This document shows, one piece after another, positions 1 to 5,901 of a stretch of 6,268 nucleotides of DNA. This DNA is from Muribaculaceae bacterium. GTDB lineage: Bacteria; Bacteroidota; Bacteroidia; Bacteroidales; Muribaculaceae. Under the pieces are notes generated by a model. That model was not told where the DNA came from. It searched no databases and was given only the letters and a program-made list of their open reading frames with translations. The translations under genes and the position numbers were made by a program. The DNA lies in contig JAICZO010000168.1 in the NCBI GenBank assembly GCA_029057255.1, positions 1 through 6,268 on the forward strand. The letters are read 5' to 3'. Within the stretch, counting starts at the first letter, position 1, and each line of letters begins with the position of its first letter.

Positions 1-498
1 AAGGGCAAGACAGTCGATAGCATAGTGAAGCACGAAGGTGTAGGCCGACGATGCTATGACGCGGAGCAGCAGCAGCCTGAAGCTGAAGAACTGGAATGCC
101 TCGATGATGAATACCATCATGCAATATATCAGCACCATCGTTATCATATACTTCATATATGCCGCATGCCCCATAGAGTGCGACGAGGGCGAGCGCCCGG
201 CAAGGTCGTCGTCCATCGACACATAGAGGTGGAAGACAGGCTTGCGCACAAAGGCAAGCACCGTGCAGCACAGGGCATTGACACCCGGCGTATCGCCGAA
301 GACGTCAAGCATGAACCCGACAAGAAAACCGAGCAGCACCGACAGATTGGTGCCTACCGTCACGGGCAGCGCGATAATCAGGGCAAGGAACACAAGCGGC
401 ACGGCCACATTGAAGAGTATGGCGTGGTTGAACACGATTGCCTGTGCCGGTATCAGGAGCAGGAACGCTATGGCGTATTTGATAAAAAACTTCGTCAT
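1..498 (-). CDS. mreD: Rod shape-determining protein MreD (3' end cut by the window edge)
   Basis: This is the integral membrane partner of MreB and MreC in the elongation machinery that directs lateral peptidoglycan synthesis. The reading frame runs from the ATG at 498 for exactly 166 codons to the window edge with no stop. The family is about 165-175 residues long, so only a short tail should be missing. The translation is very hydrophobic, with membrane segments at about residues 5-24, 30-47, 50-68, 74-86, 117-135 and possibly 139-160. A conserved-looking LDVFGDTPG stretch lies at 64-72, resembling the acidic motif after a helix in other MreD proteins, and a polar loop (DDDLAGRSPSSHS) lies at 96-108. 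The identification rests on hydrophobicity, length and position directly after mreC, because MreD sequence conservation is weak. The start is 7 nt after the mreC stop, which suggests translational coupling. Confidence 0.9.
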   Translation of the reverse strand, partial: MTKFFIKYAIAFLLLIPAQAIVFNHAILFNVAVPLVFLALIIALPVTVGTNLSVLLGFLVGFMLDVFGDTPGVNALCCTVLAFVRKPVFHLYVSMDDDLAGRSPSSHSMGHAAYMKYMITMVLIYCMMVFIIEAFQFFSFRLLLLRVIASSAYTFVLHYAIDCLAL

Positions 499-505
499 TG
501 CCGTG

Positions 506-1375
506 TCAGTTGCCGAAGGGGTTCTTCTTGGAGTCGTTCTCCTCGCCCGCACGCAGAGCGCGCAGCTCGTCGGCCTGATTGTTGACCACCACCTGCACGT
601 TGCTGAGCGTGGTGAAGTCGGCAAGCAGCCTTATGCGCAGCGAGAAAAAGTTCTGGTTCTTGTCTGTATCGTCGTCGATGACCACACCCACGGGCAGGCC
701 GGCGGGGAACACCGCCGAGTAGCCGCTGGTGACAATCGTGTCGCCGACCTTGAACTGTGTGTGTCGCGGCAGCTCCTCGAGCATCGCTTCCGACGGACTG
801 CCGCCGTCCCACACGAGCGAGCCGAAGTAGTCGCTGCGCTTGATTTTGCACGAGAGGCGGAAGTGCGGGTTGAGCAGCGAGATGACACGTGCGCTGTTGG
901 GGCCTGTGTTGCTGACGATACCCACGACGCCGTTGCGGTCGATGACACCAAGCTCGGGCTTGACACCGTCCTTGCTGCCTTTGTTGATGGTAAGGTAGTT
1001 GTAGGGGTGCGCGATAGAGTTGTTGATGACATGAGCCACGATGAAGTCGAAGTGACGCACATCGCGCTCCACTTCCATCGTGTCGGCATAGCCTGCCTCC
1101 TGCATCCAGTCGATAGTCTCCCGGAGCCTTACAATCTCGGCCTGCAGCTCGGCGTTGCGACGGTTGAGGTCGTCGTTGATTTCGTGCAGGTTGAAGTACG
1201 ACGTCACATTGTTGGCTCCCTTGTAGGCGGTCGATGCAAGCCTTCCGGCCGAAGTGATGTATACATGCTGCCTGTAAGGGTCATCCTTAAAAAGCAACAT
1301 GCAGCTTATCACCACGAAGAACGCGAAGACAAACCACTTGCTGTGCCGTACTAAGAAACCGATTAATTCGTTCAT
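506..1375 (-). CDS. mreC: Rod shape-determining protein MreC
   Basis: MreC is a bitopic inner-membrane protein whose periplasmic domain scaffolds the elongasome (PBP2, RodA, MreD) along MreB filaments. The 289-residue translation has the family layout. A short cytoplasmic N-terminus is followed by one membrane helix at about 13-29, a coiled-coil-like charged segment at about 63-93 (EINDDLNRRNAELQAEIVRL), and then the beta-rich domain. That domain has the typical TINKGSKDGVKPELGVI (129-145), GVVGIV (149-154) and GDTIVTSGYSAVFPAGLPVG (211-230) stretches. I chose the ATG at 1375 over an in-frame ATG at 1411. The upstream alternative adds 12 residues unlike the family, encoded largely by a GC-rich hairpin. 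No Shine-Dalgarno motif is visible, as is usual in Bacteroidetes. The C-terminal tail (about 275-289) is polar and probably disordered. Confidence 0.96.
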   Translation of the reverse strand: MNELIGFLVRHSKWFVFAFFVVISCMLLFKDDPYRQHVYITSAGRLASTAYKGANNVTSYFNLHEINDDLNRRNAELQAEIVRLRETIDWMQEAGYADTMEVERDVRHFDFIVAHVINNSIAHPYNYLTINKGSKDGVKPELGVIDRNGVVGIVSNTGPNSARVISLLNPHFRLSCKIKRSDYFGSLVWDGGSPSEAMLEELPRHTQFKVGDTIVTSGYSAVFPAGLPVGVVIDDDTDKNQNFFSLRIRLLADFTTLSNVQVVVNNQADELRALRAGEENDSKKNPFGN

Positions 1376-1385
1376 GCAATGTGAG

Positions 1386-1414
1386 GCAGTGACGCGCCCG
1401 GGGCGCGCCACTGC
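1386..1414 (-). other. GC-rich hairpin in the mreB-mreC gap
   Basis: The two arms, 1386-1398 and 1402-1414, are complementary across all 13 positions in the minus-strand RNA, with one G-U pair and a 3-nt loop. The stem is almost entirely G and C in its inner half. It fills most of the 49-nt gap and ends about 10 nt before the mreC start. No T-tract follows in the transcription direction, so it is not a normal intrinsic terminator. It could modulate mreC translation or stabilise or process the operon mRNA. The structure is seen in the sequence; its role is inference. Confidence 0.6.
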
Positions 1415-1424
1415 GGTGTTCGTT

Positions 1425-2444
1425 TTATCGGATAAGGAAAGAGAACCTGTGTATGTTCTTCAGAGCCACGCCCGTACCCTTTGCCACGCAGAGCAGGGGG
1501 TCGTCGGCGATGTGGAACTGGATGCCGATCTTGTCGATAAGACGCTTGTCAAGACCGCGGAGCATGGCGCCGCCGCCGGCGAGGTAGATACCGTTCTTGA
1601 CGATGTCGGCATAGAGCTCGGGGGGAGTCTGCTCGAGAGCGCTCAGGACGGCAGCCTCGATCTTGCTTATGGTCTTCTCGATGCAGTGGCATATCTCCTG
1701 ATAGCTGACGGGCACTTCGAGAGGCAGGGCTGTCATGAGGTTGGGGCCGTGCACGATGTAGTCTTCGGGCGGGTTCTCAAGCTCTGTCAGAGCCGAGCCT
1801 ACGTGCATCTTGATCTGCTCGGCGGTGCGGACACCGACCTTGATGTTGTGGGCGCGGCGCATGTGGTTGAGGATGTCGTCGGTGAGGTCGTCGCCGGCAA
1901 TCTGGATACTCTTGTTGCTGACGATGCCGCCCAGAGAGATGACGGCAATCTCGGTCGTACCGCCGCCTATGTCGACAATCATGTTGCCCTGAGGCGCCTC
2001 GACATCGAGACCGATACCTAAGGCTGCCGCCATAGGCTCGTGAATCATGTAGACGTCGCGGCCGTCGGCATGCTCCGAGGAGTCGCGCACGGCACGCACC
2101 TCGACTTCAGTCGAGCCGGAGGGTATGCCCACTACCATACGGAGCGAGGGCGAGAACCAGTTGTTTTTGGTCGAAGCCTTCTTGACAAGGCCGCGGATCA
2201 TAAGCTCGGCGGCGTTGAAGTCGGCAATCACACCCTTGCGCAGGGGGCGCACGGTGCGGATGCCGGGGTGACCCTTGCCCTCCATCTGATGAGCTTCCTT
2301 GCCGACAGCGATGAGCTTGTCGGTGCGGTTGTCGAGGGCGACGATCGAAGGCTCGTTGATAACGATCTTGTCGTTGTGGATTATAATCGTATTGGCTGTG
2401 CCAAGGTCGATTGCTATTTCTTTAGTAAGCGAGAAAAGTCTCAT
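1425..2444 (-). CDS. mreB: Rod shape-determining protein MreB (actin homologue)
   Basis: MreB is an ATP-binding actin-like protein that polymerises on the inner face of the cytoplasmic membrane and positions the lateral wall synthesis machinery. The 339-residue product is full family length. Nucleotide-fold motifs are intact: phosphate-1 DLGTANT (13-19), HEPMAAALGIG with the likely catalytic Glu136 (135-145), phosphate-2 IVDIGGGTTEIAV (156-168), and the adenosine-binding GIYLAGGGAMLRGLDK (285-300). The N-terminal MRLFSLTKEI could contribute to membrane contact. The C-terminal FSFLIR resembles the ends of Bacteroides MreB proteins as I recall them. The ATG at 2444 places the first phosphate motif at the usual distance. 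The 43-nt gap to the purH stop is AT-rich relative to its surroundings and shows neither a terminator nor a TAnnTTTG promoter, so co-transcription with purH is likely. mreC follows after 49 nt. Confidence 0.98.
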   Translation of the reverse strand: MRLFSLTKEIAIDLGTANTIIIHNDKIVINEPSIVALDNRTDKLIAVGKEAHQMEGKGHPGIRTVRPLRKGVIADFNAAELMIRGLVKKASTKNNWFSPSLRMVVGIPSGSTEVEVRAVRDSSEHADGRDVYMIHEPMAAALGIGLDVEAPQGNMIVDIGGGTTEIAVISLGGIVSNKSIQIAGDDLTDDILNHMRRAHNIKVGVRTAEQIKMHVGSALTELENPPEDYIVHGPNLMTALPLEVPVSYQEICHCIEKTISKIEAAVLSALEQTPPELYADIVKNGIYLAGGGAMLRGLDKRLIDKIGIQFHIADDPLLCVAKGTGVALKNIHRFSFLIR

Positions 2445-2487
2445 TTCAGAAGTTTAAAGAAGAGAGATCGGACTTATTGTTAGCGTA

Positions 2488-4020
2488 TTAGTGGCGGAAG
2501 TGACGGAAGCCGGTCATAACCATTGTCATGCCGTTGTTGCGGCAGTATTCCACCGAGTCGGTATCGCGGATAGAGCCGCCGGGCTGTATCACGGCGTCGA
2601 CACCTGCGGTATGTGCTATCTCCACGCAGTCGGCGAAGGGGAAGAAAGCGTCGGAAGCCATCACAGCGCCCTTGAGGTCGAAGTTGAAGCTGTGAGCCTT
2701 CTCGATGGCATGACGGAGAGCGTCGACACGCGATGTCTGACCCACGCCCGAAGCGATGAGCTGGCCGTTGCGTGCGAGCACGATGGCGTTGCTCTTGGAG
2801 TGCTTCACGATCTTGTTGGCGAAGATCATGTCGGCGGCAAGCTCTGCCGGGAGGCTCTCGCCTGCCACGAGCTTGAGCTCTTCGGGAGTCTCAACCTTGG
2901 AGTCGTTCTCCTGCATCAGGACGCCGCCGAGGATGGTGCGCATCTTCATGGCGGGAGCTGCTGCCTGACGGCGCTGCAGGATTATGCGGTTCTTTTTCTG
3001 GCGGAGGATGGCAAGAGCGTCGTCGGAGTACTCGGGAGCGATGATGACTTCAAAGAAAATCTTGCCGATTTCCTCAGCTGCGTTGGCCTCGATGCGGCTG
3101 TTGCAGATGATGATGCCGCCGAAGGCCGACACGGGGTCACCGGCGAGGGCATCGCGCCATGCGTCGAGCACCATCGGGCGCGAAGCGAGGCCGCAGGCAT
3201 TGTTGTGCTTGAGGATAGCCACTGTCGTGGTGTCGAACTCGTCGATGAGCGCGCATGCGGCGTCGATGTCGAGCAGGTTGTTGTATGATATTTCCTTGCC
3301 GTGGAGCTGCTCGAAGAGAGCGTCGAAGTTGCCGTAGTAGCGGGCCTGCTGGTGGGGGTTCTCGCCGTAGCGGAGGTCCTTGGCGCCGTCGATGGCAACA
3401 CGGAGGTGCTCGGCCTCACCGTTGCCGGTGAGGGCAAACCAGTTGAAGATGGCCGAGTCATAGCCCGACGATACGGCGAATGCCTCGCGGGCGAGGTAGC
3501 GGCGCTCTTCGAGAGTCGAGGAAGCACCGTTGCGGTCGAGGATGCCCTCGAGATATGCGAACTGCGCGTCGGAAGCGACGATCAGAGTATCGGCGAAGTT
3601 CTTGGCAGCGGCACGGATGAGAGATATGCCGCCTATGTCGATTTTCTCGATGATATCCTGCTCCGATGCACCCGAGGCTACTGTTGCCTCGAAGGGATAG
3701 AGGTCGACGATAACGAGATCGATGGTGGGGATTTCGTACTGGGCGAGTTCGGCGCGGTCGGTATCATTGTCGCGACGGGCGAGGATACCGCCGAACACTT
3801 TGGGGTGCAGAGTCTTGACACGGCCTCCGAGAATCGAGGGATAGCCGGTGAGGTCCTCGACGGCGCGACAGGGGATGCCGAGGCTCTCGATGAAAGTGCG
3901 CGAGCCGCCGGTCGAGAGGAGCTCGACTCCGAGTTCATGAAGTTTCTTTACGATAGGAGTGATGCGGTCTTTGCTGTAGACCGATACAAGTGCTGTACGA
4001 ATTGGCTTAAGTGTCGACAT
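2488..4020 (-). CDS. purH: Bifunctional AICAR formyltransferase / IMP cyclohydrolase PurH
   Basis: PurH carries out the last two steps of de novo purine synthesis in the cytoplasm: formylation of AICAR from 10-formyltetrahydrofolate to FAICAR, then ring closure to IMP. The 510-residue product covers both domains. The N-terminal cyclohydrolase (MGS-like fold, about 1-200) shows STGGS (36-40), GGRVKTLHPKVFGGIL (65-80) and DLYPF (106-110). The C-terminal transferase shows LRYGENPHQ (216-224), the catalytic Lys-His pair in KHNNACG (K271, H272), SAFGG (298-302), GVLMQ (366-370) and GQTSRVDA (427-434). No key residue appears to be missing. The ATG at 4020 gives the standard N-terminus. The gene lies downstream of a bidirectional terminator and a probable promoter, and it appears to be the first gene of a purH-mreBCD unit. 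I recall the purH-mreB neighbourhood being common in Bacteroidales. Confidence 0.98.
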   Translation of the reverse strand: MSTLKPIRTALVSVYSKDRITPIVKKLHELGVELLSTGGSRTFIESLGIPCRAVEDLTGYPSILGGRVKTLHPKVFGGILARRDNDTDRAELAQYEIPTIDLVIVDLYPFEATVASGASEQDIIEKIDIGGISLIRAAAKNFADTLIVASDAQFAYLEGILDRNGASSTLEERRYLAREAFAVSSGYDSAIFNWFALTGNGEAEHLRVAIDGAKDLRYGENPHQQARYYGNFDALFEQLHGKEISYNNLLDIDAACALIDEFDTTTVAILKHNNACGLASRPMVLDAWRDALAGDPVSAFGGIIICNSRIEANAAEEIGKIFFEVIIAPEYSDDALAILRQKKNRIILQRRQAAAPAMKMRTILGGVLMQENDSKVETPEELKLVAGESLPAELAADMIFANKIVKHSKSNAIVLARNGQLIASGVGQTSRVDALRHAIEKAHSFNFDLKGAVMASDAFFPFADCVEIAHTAGVDAVIQPGGSIRDTDSVEYCRNNGMTMVMTGFRHFRH

Positions 4021-4049
4021 TGGGCTGAATTGTTGTAGCTATTGGCTTG

Positions 4050-4057
4050 CAAAATTA
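4050..4057 (-). promoter_or_regulatory. Probable Bacteroidetes -7 promoter element for purH
   Basis: The minus strand reads TAATTTTG, a full match to the Bacteroidetes primary-sigma -7 consensus TAnnTTTG. It lies about 30 nt upstream of the purH ATG, so transcription would start near 4043 with a leader of about 20 nt. No clear TTTG -33 element is present at the expected spacing, and that region is occupied by the terminator stem. Confidence is therefore moderate. Confidence 0.55.
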
Positions 4058-4058
4058 C

Positions 4059-4099
4059 AAAAAAAATGCCGCACTACACTATAGCGCGGCATCTTTTTT
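4059..4099 (-). terminator. Intrinsic terminator after the LtaS-like gene, probably bidirectional
   Basis: The arms 4066-4072 and 4086-4092 form a perfect 7-bp GC-rich stem (ATGCCGC with GCGGCAT). It is extended inward by a 3-bp CTA/TAG helix after one mismatch, with a 5-nt loop at 4077-4081. On the minus strand the stem is followed by eight T residues (4059-4066, the last shared with the stem base). On the plus strand it is followed by CTTTTTT (4093-4099). It lies about 40 nt after the stop of the membrane transferase gene and separates that unit from purH. No plus-strand gene ends here, so the minus-strand function is the relevant one. Confidence 0.85.
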
Positions 4100-4132
4100 G
4101 CATAATAATGTGTACCGGCCTACGGCACAGCG

Positions 4133-5896
4133 TCAGTCCGTGTTATCGGAGAGGCGGTAATCGCCCCTGATTATCATATCGGAGAGGGTCGCGGGGTCGC
4201 CGGCGATGGTGTCAGAAGGCTGTAGCATCGACGAGCCGAGGCCGCGCCAGCCGTCTCTAACTCCCATAATCTGAAGGACAGTCGGGAAAACGTCGATCTG
4301 CCCTACGGGGCGGTCGACGGTGGCCGTGTGTCCGGTGTTGACAAACAGCACGGGTATAGGGCTCCGCTTCCGGTTGTTGTCGGCAAACTCTTCTCTTGTC
4401 GTGGCATGGTCATGGTCCGAGGCGATGACGATGACGGTGTTGTCGACAAGTCCGGCCGACTCAAGACCGTCGATAAAACGGCCGAGGCAGGTGTCAAAGT
4501 TATGGATTGACTCGAGATAGTTGCGACGCATGGGGTCGAGCGAGTCGACGGCGGCGAGGCACTCCAGCTCGGGCGTGGCCGGATCCTCGAAGGGGAAGTG
4601 CGAGCTCATGGTGGTGATTTCGGCCACGAAGGGCTGCGGCATGTTTCTTATCGAGTCGAGAGCGACGGCGAAAATAGACTCGTCCTGAGTCATCTCCTCG
4701 TTGCCGGAGATATTGTCGACGAGCCTGTCATAGCCGTACGCGACGGTCGTCGAAGCATGGTTCCACAGCGAGCGTATCTCGCCGATGAACTCCATCGCCC
4801 GCGCCGGCCTCAGCCTTTTCACGAGCGACCCGAAGTCATTGTCGCCGTAGATCATCACCGTGGCTATGCCCTTGAGCGGCAGCAGACCTGTGTTGTACAT
4901 CAGCTGGCCGTCGCTCGACTGGCCGTTGCTTATCTGCACATTCACATTCATTGCCGACACAGTGCCCTCGGCCATCATCAGCGAGTCAAGCACGGGAGTG
5001 ACTGAAAAACCGAGGTAGTCGTCGCCGACGCACCATGAATTGAGCGACTCCACGACGATGAAGACGAGATTCTTGTCGCGGTTGGCGGCGAAGACCGAGT
5101 CGCAGGGGTACTCGTCCCTTACCAGGCCTTGCCTGATGTATTCTGTCTGCTCGTCGGTCAGGTCTATCGAGCTGTTGAGCGATGCCGCATATACCTCGTT
5201 GGCAAGATACAGCAGCAGTCCGTTGTTGGACCACGCCAGAAAGCGCGACATCTGCGGGCCGACCTTCGATTTCAGCACCTCAAGATAGGTGTCGCCTCGT
5301 TTGTCGACCTGTTTGTGGTAGCGGTATCCGCTATATGCGGTGCCTGCCACGCCCAAAACACAAAAGCAGAGCGACGTTAAAAATACCGCAACGCCGCTAC
5401 GAACATCTACAGCATGTTTATCCGCATTTGCAGGCGTTCGCGGGGGGGGGATTGTGCCGATATGCATTCGAGCGTAGAGAGCACTTAGTGCGAGAGGAAC
5501 GATAAGATAGACAAGGTCGGCCGGTCTGAGCAGTCCGGTCACCGCCCCTGCCACGGCATCGTTGTAGCTACGTGAATCAAAGATCAGGCCGAAGGGAAGC
5601 AGGTCGCCGTTGTAGGCGTTGTACAGTCCGTTGGCAAAGAAGAAGAGTGCGAGAATCCACACAAAGACCGGCACAAGGACACGGAAGCGCCCACGCAGCA
5701 GGAACAGAGGTGAAGCAAACAGTGCAGCCTCGGCGAAGAACAGCACCGCCTGCAGCTTTTTGGTATACTCCCCTATACGCTCGTTAAAAAAGAAATACAT
5801 AGCTGCCATACCGATGATGGCAGCTATGTAGTATAACGGCAGAGGCTGTCTGAGAATCTCTTTTAATTTCTCAATTCGTTCTCTGAAACAGGCCAT
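4133..5896 (-). CDS. LtaS/MdoB-like membrane sulfatase-fold transferase
   Basis: This is a 587-residue membrane enzyme of the alkaline phosphatase/sulfatase superfamily, with the architecture of LtaS and MdoB. Five predicted helices lie at about 21-37, 49-67, 71-92, 126-142 and 167-187, followed by an extracytoplasmic catalytic domain from about 275. Metal and catalytic motifs are recognisable: Glu283 in FIVVESLNSW, a candidate nucleophile Ser327 in NGQSSDGQ (Thr in Staphylococcus LtaS), His433 in SSHFPF, and Asp494-His495 in IVIASDHDH. Known relatives transfer phosphoglycerol or phosphoethanolamine from phospholipids to surface glycans or lipids; the substrate here cannot be told. The ATG at 5896 is preferred, since a start at 5941 would add 15 basic residues and overlap the upstream gene. 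The upstream stop lies 5 nt before, implying coupling. A nine-C run and a perfect 14-bp inverted repeat occur within the coding region. Confidence 0.9.
   Translation of the reverse strand: MACFRERIEKLKEILRQPLPLYYIAAIIGMAAMYFFFNERIGEYTKKLQAVLFFAEAALFASPLFLLRGRFRVLVPVFVWILALFFFANGLYNAYNGDLLPFGLIFDSRSYNDAVAGAVTGLLRPADLVYLIVPLALSALYARMHIGTIPPPRTPANADKHAVDVRSGVAVFLTSLCFCVLGVAGTAYSGYRYHKQVDKRGDTYLEVLKSKVGPQMSRFLAWSNNGLLLYLANEVYAASLNSSIDLTDEQTEYIRQGLVRDEYPCDSVFAANRDKNLVFIVVESLNSWCVGDDYLGFSVTPVLDSLMMAEGTVSAMNVNVQISNGQSSDGQLMYNTGLLPLKGIATVMIYGDNDFGSLVKRLRPARAMEFIGEIRSLWNHASTTVAYGYDRLVDNISGNEEMTQDESIFAVALDSIRNMPQPFVAEITTMSSHFPFEDPATPELECLAAVDSLDPMRRNYLESIHNFDTCLGRFIDGLESAGLVDNTVIVIASDHDHATTREEFADNNRKRSPIPVLFVNTGHTATVDRPVGQIDVFPTVLQIMGVRDGWRGLGSSMLQPSDTIAGDPATLSDMIIRGDYRLSDNTD
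5442..5450 (-). repeat. C9 homopolymer tract inside the transferase gene
   Basis: Nine consecutive cytosines on the coding strand (nine G on the plus strand) encode Ile149-Pro-Pro-Pro152 in the cytoplasmic or extracytoplasmic loop between predicted helices 4 and 5. In the other two frames, stops occur shortly after: TAA at 5418-5420 for a one-base gain and TAG at 5407-5409 for a one-base loss. Either slip would remove the fifth helix and the whole catalytic domain. As assembled, the tract is in frame (ON). Confidence 0.85.
5796..5830. repeat. Perfect 14-bp inverted repeat within the transferase gene
   Basis: The arms 5796-5809 and 5817-5830 are exact reverse complements (TACATAGCTGCCAT with ATGGCAGCTATGTA) around a 7-nt loop. 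The repeat encodes YIAAIIGMAAMY in the first membrane helix, codons 23-34. It would form a stable hairpin in the mRNA shortly after the start codon. No T-tract follows that would make it a terminator. It may be a translational or stability element, or a coincidence of repetitive hydrophobic codons. Confidence 0.6.
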
Positions 5897-5901
5897 GATT
5901 G

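Noticed and set aside
242..1354. A 370-codon open frame on the plus strand opposite mreC and mreD
   Set aside because: It is antisense to two well-recognised genes in GC-rich sequence, where the complementary frames stay open by codon bias. Its translation looks like no folded family and it has no promoter.
1376..1411. Longer MreC starting at the ATG at 1411
   Set aside because: The extra 12 residues (MARPGRVTASHC) are unlike MreC N-termini and come mostly from the intergenic hairpin. The Met encoded at 1375 gives the normal short cytoplasmic end before the helix.
1386..1414. Reading the mreB-mreC hairpin as an operon-ending terminator
   Set aside because: No T-tract follows on the minus strand and mreC begins about 10 nt later, with mreD coupled behind it. 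A complete stop here would leave both without a visible promoter.
2491..4038. Two long plus-strand frames (2491-3288 and 3301-4038) opposite purH
   Set aside because: Both are complementary shadows of purH codons. The purH frame has every expected catalytic motif over its full length, and the antisense products show none.
4495..4502. A second TAnnTTTG match (TAACTTTG) on the minus strand
   Set aside because: It lies deep inside the transferase coding sequence with no gene start downstream before the terminator, so it is most likely a chance match to a short consensus.
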